Positions 8,263 to 14,723 of a stretch of DNA of 64,000 bases are shown piece by piece; within the stretch, counting starts at the first letter, position 1, and each line of letters opens with the position of its first letter. The notes beneath the pieces were generated by a model. That model saw only the letters and a list, made by a program, of their open reading frames with translations. It was not told the origin of the DNA and did no database searches. Source of the DNA: Stutzerimonas stutzeri. GTDB taxonomy: Bacteria; Pseudomonadota; Gammaproteobacteria; Pseudomonadales; Pseudomonadaceae. The stretch spans positions 186,001 through 250,000 of the forward strand of contig NZ_CP139348.1 of assembly GCF_038561965.1 (NCBI RefSeq). Direction: 5' to 3'. The position numbers were made by a program, and so were the translations under genes.

Positions 8263-10050
8263 TCAGATCGGTAGCGCGACGTAGAAGATGGTGCCGTGGC
8301 CGATCCGCGAATGCACGCCAATGCGACCACCATGCAGCTGGGCGATTTCCTTGCATAAGGCAAGCCCCAGTCCTGCGCCGCCACGTCGCCGACCGATCTG
8401 CACGAACGGCTCGAAGATGCGCGCCTGCTGGCTGTAGGGGATGCCTTCGCCATTGTCTTCGACGCTGAGGATCATCCGTTCGCCATGGTGCCGTGCCAGC
8501 AGCCGCACCTCACCGCCCTTGGGTGTATGACGAAGGGCATTGCTCAGCAGATTGTCCATTACCCGTTCGATCTGCTGACGGTCGAGCATCAGCGTCGGTA
8601 GGGGTTGCTGCAGCTCCAGTTTTAGCTGCACATCCTGCTCGGTTGCGGCTACTTCGAAGCGTTGACGTGCGGCCTCGATCAGCTCAGGAATGTCGCACTG
8701 TTCCAGTTCGAGCTTTTGCTGGCCGCTCTGGTAGCGGGAGAAATTCAACAGGTCGTTGATCAGCCGTACCAGGCGCTGCATTTCCTCGTGCACGGTGTCG
8801 AACAGGTCCGACTCGCGGCTGTCGGCCGGATAACGCAAACGCTCGCGCAACAGGCTGAAGGCCATCTGCATGCCGGTGACCGGCGTGCGCAGCTCATGGG
8901 AGGCGCGCAGCACGAATTCGTTGCGCACGCGCTCGAAGGTGCGCTGGTCGGTGACGTCGTGCAGCACCATGACTGCGCCGCTGATGCTGCCGTCATGGTG
9001 GCTGACCGGGCTGATGCGCCAGGCCAGCAGGCGGCGCTCGCCATCGGCCTCGATGATCAGGTCCTCGGGTGGGTCGGACAGCGGCTTGTCGTCCAGTACC
9101 TGGCGCGCGGCGTTGTCCAGGTCCGGATAACCCAACGCTTCGCCCAGCGTGGAGCCCAGGTGTTCGTTCTCCCAGGCGAGCTGGCGCTGCGCTACCGGAT
9201 TGGCGTGCTCCAGGCGCCCGTCGCGGTCGACGATCAGCAGGCCGTCGTCGATGCTGTCGAGCAGGGCTTGCAGGCGTTGCTGGCCATTGACCAGCGCCTC
9301 CACGTTGGTCTGCTTGAAGTCGTGCAGGGCCTGGGCCATCAGGCCAAAGCGGCGACTCAGCGAGGACAGCTCGGCAATCGGCGGCGTCGGTAGGGTGATA
9401 TTGAAGTCGCCGCGACCGATCTGGTCGGCCGCGGCGGACAGCCGCTCGATCGGCTCGCCGAAGCGCCGTGCGAAACTATGGGCAGTGATGAAGCCGATCA
9501 GCAGCACCGCAATTGCGGTCAGCCCGAGCAGGCCGGCCAGGAGCGAGGCTCGGTCGCGGCTGCGCAGTTCGGTGTCGCGAATCTTGTCGTAGGCCGCGCC
9601 CTGCATGTCGGTCATCAGGCCGCGAACGCGGTTGAAGGACTGGCTCAGCGGGTTGTCTTCCAGCAGCGTCAGGTTCTGATGCCGGGTGGCGTCGATCTGC
9701 TGCAGGAACGCGGCGTAGGCACTGGCTATGGTCTGGAAGGCTTGCCGATCGGCATCGTCGTTGGCTTCGGCTATTCCGCGTTCGAGGGTCTGCTGGAAAG
9801 CTTGCCGCAGCGGGTCGAGGGCCTCGCTGCGGCTGTTGTCGGTGAGCATCACGATGAGGTGATTGCCCAGCGCCTGGCGCAGCTGCTGGTTGATCTCGAT
9901 GATGCTGAAGTTGTTGCGGATAAGCTGTTCCTGGCTCTTGGCCATCTGCATTACGCTGACCAGCGCCAGCAGCAGGCCGAGCAGGGCAACCGTCATCAGG
10001 GCCGAGAACCCGAGAAACAATCGGGTTCGCAGCTTCATCTGGAGTTTCAT
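8263..10050 (-). CDS. kinB: Sensor histidine kinase KinB
   Basis: KinB is the membrane-bound partner of the response regulator AlgB. The 595-residue protein has a first membrane segment near residues 12-35, a periplasmic helical sensor region, a second segment near 172-195, a HAMP domain, a PAS domain (about 250-365), then HisKA and HATPase domains. The phosphorylated His is H385 in VLRASHELRTPVTG, and N/G-box motifs (NLLSNALRHT, VEDNGEGIPYSQQ, GGAGLGLALC) are intact. The start at 10050 gives an ATGA overlap with algB; a second ATG at 10038 is possible. In P. aeruginosa KinB acts mainly as an AlgB phosphatase controlling alginate and virulence genes. No alginate biosynthetic gene is in this window, so the output here is unknown. 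Confidence 0.95.
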   Translation of the reverse strand: MKLQMKLRTRLFLGFSALMTVALLGLLLALVSVMQMAKSQEQLIRNNFSIIEINQQLRQALGNHLIVMLTDNSRSEALDPLRQAFQQTLERGIAEANDDADRQAFQTIASAYAAFLQQIDATRHQNLTLLEDNPLSQSFNRVRGLMTDMQGAAYDKIRDTELRSRDRASLLAGLLGLTAIAVLLIGFITAHSFARRFGEPIERLSAAADQIGRGDFNITLPTPPIAELSSLSRRFGLMAQALHDFKQTNVEALVNGQQRLQALLDSIDDGLLIVDRDGRLEHANPVAQRQLAWENEHLGSTLGEALGYPDLDNAARQVLDDKPLSDPPEDLIIEADGERRLLAWRISPVSHHDGSISGAVMVLHDVTDQRTFERVRNEFVLRASHELRTPVTGMQMAFSLLRERLRYPADSRESDLFDTVHEEMQRLVRLINDLLNFSRYQSGQQKLELEQCDIPELIEAARQRFEVAATEQDVQLKLELQQPLPTLMLDRQQIERVMDNLLSNALRHTPKGGEVRLLARHHGERMILSVEDNGEGIPYSQQARIFEPFVQIGRRRGGAGLGLALCKEIAQLHGGRIGVHSRIGHGTIFYVALPI

Positions 10051-11393
10051 AGGCCGTACTGCTTGCGCTTTCTGTAGAGGGTCGAGGCGTCGATACCAAG
10101 GATGCGGGCGGCCTGCTCGAGGGTATCGCTGGTACTCAATACGCCGGCGATGTGCGCCTTCTCCAGCGCTTCCAGGCTCAGCGGCTCGCCGATACGCGGC
10201 GCATTGCTGCCGACCTGCTCACCGAGTCCCAGGTGGCTGATTTCGATCATCTGCTGGGGGCAGATGATGCTGGCCCGCTCGACCACATTGCGCAGTTCGC
10301 GGACGTTGCCCGGCCAGCGATAAGTCCTCAGCGCCGCCATTGCCGCATCGCTAAAGCCGCGTGCGGGACGACCGTAGTTCTTCACGAAGAATGCAAGGAA
10401 GCGTTCAGCAAGGGTCAGGACATCCTCTGGCCGCTCACGCATCGGCGGCAGGTTGAGCGTGATGACGTTGAGGCGATAGAGCAGGTCTTCGCGGAACTTG
10501 CCTTCGCGGACCATTTCTTCGAGGTTCAGGTTGGTTGCCGCGAGGATGCGCACATCGGCGCGGCGGGTCACCGGATCGCCGACCCGCTCGTATTCCTTGT
10601 CTTGAATGAAGCGCAGCAGCTTGGGTTGCAGCGCCAGCGGGAAGTCGCCGATTTCGTCGAGGAACAACGTGCCGCCATCGGCCTGGTTGACGCGCCCCAG
10701 CGTGCTTTCGGTGGCTCCGGTAAAGGCGCCGCGGTTGTGGCCGAACAGCTCGCTTTCCATAAGGTCGGCGGATAGCGAAGGGCAATTGATGGTGACGAAG
10801 GCTTTTTTCGTGCGACGGCTCCAGGTGTGTATGGCGCGTGCGAGTTCGCCTTTACCTGTGCCCGATTCACCGAGAATCAGGATGTTGGCGTCGGTGTCGG
10901 CAACCTGACGGGCAGTCTCCAGCACCGCCATCATCGCCGGACTGTGCGAGCCCAGGGCGTCGCTGCGCTGCTTGACCTCGCCTTCGAGTGCCTCCAGCCG
11001 AGCGGCCATCTGGCGTACTTCCAGCTGCTTGGCGGCGGACAGGCGGAGTTGTTCGGGGCTGCATGGCTTGAGCAAGTAGTCGGCTGCGCCGGCTTGCATG
11101 GCGTCTACGGCAGTATCGACGGCCGAGTGAGCTGTGACGATCACCACGCGCATCCAGGGCGCGAGCATGCGCATCTGCTGCAGCACGTCCAGCCCGTTGT
11201 CTTCGCCCAGACGCAAATCGAGGAAGCAGAGATCGAATACCTGGCGCTGCAGAATGGCTTCGGCCTGCGCCGCGCTGGCTGCAGTCATCACCGTGTAGCC
11301 ACGATCCTCCAGGCAGTAACGGAAGGTACGCAGGATCGCTGCTTCGTCATCCACCAGGAGGATGCGTCCGCCGTTGTCCGTCGTTTGTTCCAT
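10047..11393 (-). CDS. algB: NtrC-family response regulator AlgB
   Basis: The 448-residue protein has a receiver domain (phosphoacceptor D59 in FLDLRLG), a sigma-54 interaction AAA+ domain (P-loop GESGTGKGE, GAFTGA loop in HNRGAFTGAT, DEIGDF) and a C-terminal Fis-type helix-turn-helix (EQAARILGIDASTLYRKRKQ). It is therefore built to activate sigma-54 promoters. Upstream in-frame starts exist at 11405 (ATG) and 11408 (TTG); I take the ATG at 11393 because GGGAG lies 6 bases before it and the resulting length matches the family. It overlaps kinB by four bases. Two strong sigma-54 promoters lie within 1 kb on the other side of its start, which raises the question whether AlgB controls them. Confidence 0.95.
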   Translation of the reverse strand: MEQTTDNGGRILLVDDEAAILRTFRYCLEDRGYTVMTAASAAQAEAILQRQVFDLCFLDLRLGEDNGLDVLQQMRMLAPWMRVVIVTAHSAVDTAVDAMQAGAADYLLKPCSPEQLRLSAAKQLEVRQMAARLEALEGEVKQRSDALGSHSPAMMAVLETARQVADTDANILILGESGTGKGELARAIHTWSRRTKKAFVTINCPSLSADLMESELFGHNRGAFTGATESTLGRVNQADGGTLFLDEIGDFPLALQPKLLRFIQDKEYERVGDPVTRRADVRILAATNLNLEEMVREGKFREDLLYRLNVITLNLPPMRERPEDVLTLAERFLAFFVKNYGRPARGFSDAAMAALRTYRWPGNVRELRNVVERASIICPQQMIEISHLGLGEQVGSNAPRIGEPLSLEALEKAHIAGVLSTSDTLEQAARILGIDASTLYRKRKQYGL

Positions 11394-11699
11394 GGATGCT
11401 CCCATCAAAAGGCGAATTCAGTCGCTGAAAGATTCGATTATGGCGTGTCGGGCGTGTGGCTGCGCCGTTGCGTTGCTGGCGAGTGCTTTAGTCTATGAAA
11501 AGTCTTGCAAGTTGCACGGTGCAGACAGCCCTTTCCTGCATGCTGCATTCCATCATCCTTGATGCGCTTCCCCAAGTGGCTGATTTAGCAGGATGCAGCG
11601 TTTCAGGCCTGCTGGCATGCGGCTTGCGACCGGATGTCGAAGGGGCTGATTCCCGCCAAACGGGAACGGCCGCATTCGTCGATCCCTGCAGGAGGTGCC
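11394..11699. other. Divergent intergenic region, algB / DUF2383 gene
   Basis: No frame in these 306 bases looks like a gene. It holds the algB leader on the minus side and, on the plus side, the sigma-54 promoter at 11613-11627 and the GGAGG ribosome binding site at 11691-11695. No strong sigma-70 promoter for algB stood out by eye. Confidence 0.6.
11613..11627 (+). promoter_or_regulatory. Sigma-54 (-24/-12) promoter
   Basis: TGGCATG-CGGC-TTGC matches the consensus TGGCACG-N4-TTGC with one change. The invariant GG (11614-11615) and GC (11626-11627) have the required spacing. It lies 73 bases before the DUF2383 gene start. Confidence 0.8.
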
Positions 11700-12131
11700 A
11701 TGAACCGGTCCATGAACCAGCTCAACGAGCTAATCGAGATCACCCGCGACGGGCAGCGTTTCTACCAGCATGCCGCCGAGGAAGTAAAGGACGTGGAGCT
11801 GCAGCACCTGTTCCGCGATCTGGCCCAGGCGAAAACCCAAATCATCCAGGCGCTTAGCGTAAAGGTTGCGGCCAGCCACGAGCAGCCGGCACAGGGCGGG
11901 ACGCTGACGGGTCGTATGCGCGAACTCTATGCCGATACCAAGTCGCGGATTGGCGATCACGACACGGCCTATGTCGACCAACTGGAGCAGACCGAAGCCC
12001 ACATATTGCGCGCCTTCGAGGACGCGGTGGGCGATGCTGAGCCGGACGTACGGGCATTGCTGGCTATCGAGCTGCCGAAATTGCGGACGTGTCACGAACG
12101 GATGCACCAGCTCAAAGAGGCGCGTCACTGA
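11700..12131 (+). CDS. PA2169/DUF2383-type four-helix bundle protein
   Basis: The 143-residue, all-helical product resembles the PA2169 family (DUF2383, ferritin-like fold): a helix beginning LNELIEITRDGQRFYQHAAEEV, two central helices and a last helix with LPKLRTCHERMHQL. Family members are often found among general stress genes, but no enzyme activity is established; conserved Glu and His residues could bind metal, which is inference. The ATG at 11700 is preceded by a near-perfect GGAGG. Transcription from the sigma-54 promoter 73 bases upstream is likely. A loose inverted repeat (CGCCCGG 12145-12151, CCGGGCG 12191-12197) follows the gene. Confidence 0.78.
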   Translation: MNRSMNQLNELIEITRDGQRFYQHAAEEVKDVELQHLFRDLAQAKTQIIQALSVKVAASHEQPAQGGTLTGRMRELYADTKSRIGDHDTAYVDQLEQTEAHILRAFEDAVGDAEPDVRALLAIELPKLRTCHERMHQLKEARH

Positions 12132-12245
12132 CTGTCGTGCAAAACGCCCGGGCTGTTGGAGGCTCTCATGCAAATTGAGTTGAAGCCGCTCCGGGCGCAA
12201 CGATTAACTTATTGATTTTTAAAGATTTTACCTTGGTGCACAGCC

Positions 12246-12262
12246 TGGCACGCCGCCTGCAA
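12246..12262 (+). promoter_or_regulatory. Sigma-54 (-24/-12) promoter
   Basis: TGGCACG-CCGC-CTGCAA has a perfect -24 element and a -12 element with one change from TTGCA; GG (12247-12248) and GC (12259-12260) have the required spacing. It precedes the 78-residue exported-type protein by about 50 bases. Confidence 0.8.
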
Positions 12263-12310
12263 TAACTCAGTCAACGAAACGATGTTCGCCACGCTTAGAA
12301 GGAGTTGAGG

Positions 12311-12547
12311 ATGAATCGCCAAGCCTGCTTTTCAATGGCCAGCAAGGGTTTCCTCTCTGCTGCGGTTGTCATGCTGATCATGGGCTCCGAGCGCCCGATG
12401 TCGCAACCGCTCAGCCAGGCGCAACAGAATTCCGCGGAACGAATCGGCATGTACGACGCTCAACCTATTGAGCTCATGCGGACCGGCCAAGCGCCGCAAA
12501 CCATCGATTATCGCCAAGCGCCTGCCGAGCAGCGCTGGGTGTTCTGA
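12311..12547 (+). CDS. Small exported or membrane-anchored protein of unknown function
   Basis: I do not recognise this 78-residue protein. It has a short basic start (MNRQ), a hydrophobic stretch at about residues 12-28 (GFLSAAVVMLIMG) that could be a signal or anchor, then a polar Gln/Ala-rich tail ending EQRWVF. The ATG at 12311 is placed 6 bases after GGAG (12301-12304); a TTG at 12305 is an in-frame alternative. The good ribosome binding site and the sigma-54 promoter upstream are the main grounds for calling it a gene. It probably shares a transcript with the DUF1328 gene downstream. Confidence 0.6.
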   Translation: MNRQACFSMASKGFLSAAVVMLIMGSERPMSQPLSQAQQNSAERIGMYDAQPIELMRTGQAPQTIDYRQAPAEQRWVF

Positions 12548-12657
12548 GCAACGAAGGGGACGTGCAAGCGAGCCAGCAAGGATGCGTAACAACATCGATG
12601 CAGATCGGGCTGATCTGATCCGCTGAGAACCGTTCCTGAACCGAGAGGAGTCACACC

Positions 12658-12828
12658 ATGCTGAGTTGGGCTATTACCTTCCTGATCATCGCCATCATCG
12701 CCGCGGTACTTGGCTTCGGTGGTATCGCAGGCACTGCAACGGGCATCGCCAAGATCCTGTTCGTGGTCTTCCTGGTGCTGTTCGTGGCATCGCTGATCTT
12801 CGGCCGCGGTCGCGGACCGCGAGTCTGA
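12658..12828 (+). CDS. DUF1328 family small membrane protein (YtjA-like)
   Basis: This 56-residue protein consists of two hydrophobic helices with a Gly-rich turn: MLSWAITFLIIAIIAAVLGF, then GGIAGTATGIAKI, then a second helix VVFLVLFVASLIF, and a basic GRGRGPRV end. That matches the short DUF1328 inner-membrane family, whose role is unknown but which is often stress-induced. The site GAGAGGAG at 12643-12650 sets the start. It follows the 78-residue gene by 110 bases and is followed by a GC-rich hairpin. Confidence 0.85.
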   Translation: MLSWAITFLIIAIIAAVLGFGGIAGTATGIAKILFVVFLVLFVASLIFGRGRGPRV

Positions 12829-12837
12829 TGCATTGAT

Positions 12838-12857
12838 AGCCGCCCGCAAGGGCGGCT
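12838..12857 (+). terminator. GC-rich hairpin after DUF1328 gene
   Basis: AGCCGCCC and GGGCGGCT close a GCAA tetraloop ten bases after the stop codon. There is no T run, so it may stabilise the 3' end or act as a weak terminator. Confidence 0.45.
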
Positions 12858-13228
12858 GCATTCTGGAGTGGCAGCGGCATAGGAAGCCATATTCGCCGGG
12901 TCATGTTCGGCTATCGAAGATGATCCAGAGCGGCAACGAGCTTGAGGCTCGTTGCGCTCACCCCTCAGCGGGGGGAACCAGGGGGTCGGGTTGTTCTGCG
13001 TGCGGAGTGACCTAGGGGTACATGGAGTACCTCCTTCATCGGACCAGGTTCTGTATGGCTGCGGCCGGGGGTGGCGTTTTCCACCCCCGGCATGCAGCAA
13101 CAAATAACGCGCAACACCATCTCCCTTCCCAAGACATTCAAGTTGTTCTTCCGACTGCCGCTGATCGGCGGGTGACCCCTGCGGTCAGGCACCGCTATCA
13201 TCGCGTCCAGCTTTGATGGGAGAACGAC
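12858..13228. other. Intergenic region with two strong hairpins
   Basis: No convincing gene is seen in these 371 bases. Two perfect stems stand out: GCAACGAGC/GCTCGTTGC at 12933-12955 and an 11-bp stem with arms 13064-13074 and 13081-13091 around CGTTTT. Neither has a T run. The end of the region holds the ribosome binding site GGGAGA for the next gene. Confidence 0.5.
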
Positions 13229-14458
13229 ATGCTCAACGGCCTCTGGCTGGGCTTTTTTCTGATCGCCGCGGTTGCCGCCTTGGGGCGCTGGCTGATAGGT
13301 GGCGATCCTGCCGTGTTCGCCGCGCTGGTCGAAAGCCTGTTTGCCATGGCGAAACTGGCCGTAGAAGTGATGATTGTGCTGTTTGGCACCTTAACGCTAT
13401 GGCTGGGTTTTCTGCGCATCGCCGAAAAGGCCGGGTTGATCGATCTGCTGGCGCGCCTGCTTGGGCCATTGTTTCGTCGGCTGATGCCGGAAGTGCCGGC
13501 GGGCCATCCGGCGCTGGGGCTGATCACGCTGAATTTCGCTGCCAACGGCCTGGGGCTGGACAATGCCGCCACGCCGATCGGACTCAAGGCGATGCGCGCA
13601 TTGCAGGAACTCAACCCATTGCCAAGCGTGGCCAGCAATGCGCAGATCCTGTTTCTGGTGCTCAATACCTCCTCGCTGACCCTGTTGCCCGTGTCGATCT
13701 TCATGTATCGCGTGCAGCAGGGCGCGGACGATCCGACCCTGGTGTTTCTGCCGATTCTGCTGGCCACCAGTGCCTCATCGCTGGCGGGCCTGCTGGCCGT
13801 CGCGCTGATGCAGCGGTTGCGTTTATGGGACCCGGTGGTGCTGGCCTACTTCATTCCCGGTGCGCTGCTGCTTGGCGGTTTCATGGCGTTGCTGGCCGGG
13901 CTATCGGCGACCGCCCTGGCCTCGCTGTCGTCGTTGCTCGGCAACCTGACCCTGTTCGGCCTGATCATCGCCTTCCTGGTGGTCGGCGCGCTGCGCAAGG
14001 TGCAGGTATACGAGGCGTTCGTCGAGGGGGCGAAGGAGGGCTTCGACGTTGCCAAAAGTCTTTTGCCCTATCTGATCGCCATGCTCTGCGCTATCGGCGC
14101 GCTGCGTGCATCCGGCGCGCTGGATCTCGGTCTTGAAGGCATCCGCTGGCTGGTCGAAGCGCTGGGTTGGGATACGCGCTTCGTCGACGCCTTGCCCACT
14201 GCGCTGGTCAAGCCGTTCTCCGGCAGTGCGGCACGGGCGATGCTGATCGAAACCATGCAAAGTCAGGGTGTGGATAGCTTCCCGGCGCTGGTGGCGGCGA
14301 CGGTACAGGGCAGTACCGAAACCACCTTCTATGTGCTGGCGGTGTATTTCGGTGCAGTAGGCATCCAGCGGGCGCGGCATGCGGTGGGCTGCGCGCTGGT
14401 AGCGGATCTGGCCGGGATCATCGCGGCAATCAGCGTGTGCTACTGGTTCTTCGGCTGA
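13229..14458 (+). CDS. SpmA/SpmB-like membrane protein with two nucleoside-recognition (Gate) domains
   Basis: The 409-residue protein is highly hydrophobic and has two Gate/nucleoside-recognition halves, the arrangement of a fused SpmA-SpmB. Conserved family motifs are visible: NFAANGLGLDNAATPIGLKA in the first half and KPFSGSAARAM followed by QGSTETTFYVLAVYFG in the second. About ten membrane segments are expected in the inner membrane. In Bacillus the separate proteins take part in spore core dehydration; in non-sporulating bacteria the transported substrate is unknown. The ATG at 13229 has GGGAGA upstream. It stands alone, with a structured non-coding stretch before it and no obvious partner. 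Confidence 0.85.
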   Translation: MLNGLWLGFFLIAAVAALGRWLIGGDPAVFAALVESLFAMAKLAVEVMIVLFGTLTLWLGFLRIAEKAGLIDLLARLLGPLFRRLMPEVPAGHPALGLITLNFAANGLGLDNAATPIGLKAMRALQELNPLPSVASNAQILFLVLNTSSLTLLPVSIFMYRVQQGADDPTLVFLPILLATSASSLAGLLAVALMQRLRLWDPVVLAYFIPGALLLGGFMALLAGLSATALASLSSLLGNLTLFGLIIAFLVVGALRKVQVYEAFVEGAKEGFDVAKSLLPYLIAMLCAIGALRASGALDLGLEGIRWLVEALGWDTRFVDALPTALVKPFSGSAARAMLIETMQSQGVDSFPALVAATVQGSTETTFYVLAVYFGAVGIQRARHAVGCALVADLAGIIAAISVCYWFFG

Positions 14459-14475
14459 ACGAGCGGGCATCGAGA

Positions 14476-14680
14476 TCAGTCGCGCAGCAGCCGGATCAGG
14501 GCGAGTCGGTAATCCTGCAACACTTCGCTGGCGTCGAGCTGACCGGCACCTGTCAGCGCCTCAACAGCGTTGCACCGGTTGGGCTGCCTGGTAGCCACCG
14601 GTGAACTCGCCTGATCGGGCGTAGCCCATCCGGCCCCAGCAGTACCAGAGCAGCTTCCAGATAAAGAAAACCCCGGCCAC
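14476..14680 (-). pseudogene. Possible frameshifted small gene remnant
   Basis: Two overlapping minus-strand frames look protein-like. One runs from a GTG at 14680 to a stop at 14561-14563 and includes FIWKLLWYCWGRMGY and SGEFTGGYQAAQP. The other continues in a different phase to a stop at 14476-14478 and includes NRCNAVEALTGAGQLDA and LQDYRLALIRLLRD. Joined at the shared QP they would make one product of roughly 65-70 residues. I do not recognise it, and it begins inside the terminator hairpin of the TRAP gene, so this is a tentative call. Confidence 0.25.
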
Positions 14681-14698
14681 GCATCTGCATGGCCGGGG
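14667..14698 (-). terminator. Intrinsic terminator of the TRAP permease gene
   Basis: A 9-bp stem (CCCCGGCCA 14671-14679, TGGCCGGGG 14690-14698) is followed on the minus strand by TTTTCTTTAT. It lies 26 bases past the permease stop. Confidence 0.85.
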
Positions 14699-14723
14699 TC
14701 TTCAGGTGGCTAGTACCTGTGGA

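Noticed and set aside
12965..13201. A 78-codon minus-strand frame in the gap before the SpmA/B-like gene.
   Set aside because: It runs through the perfect hairpin arms, has no ribosome binding site and no recognisable features.
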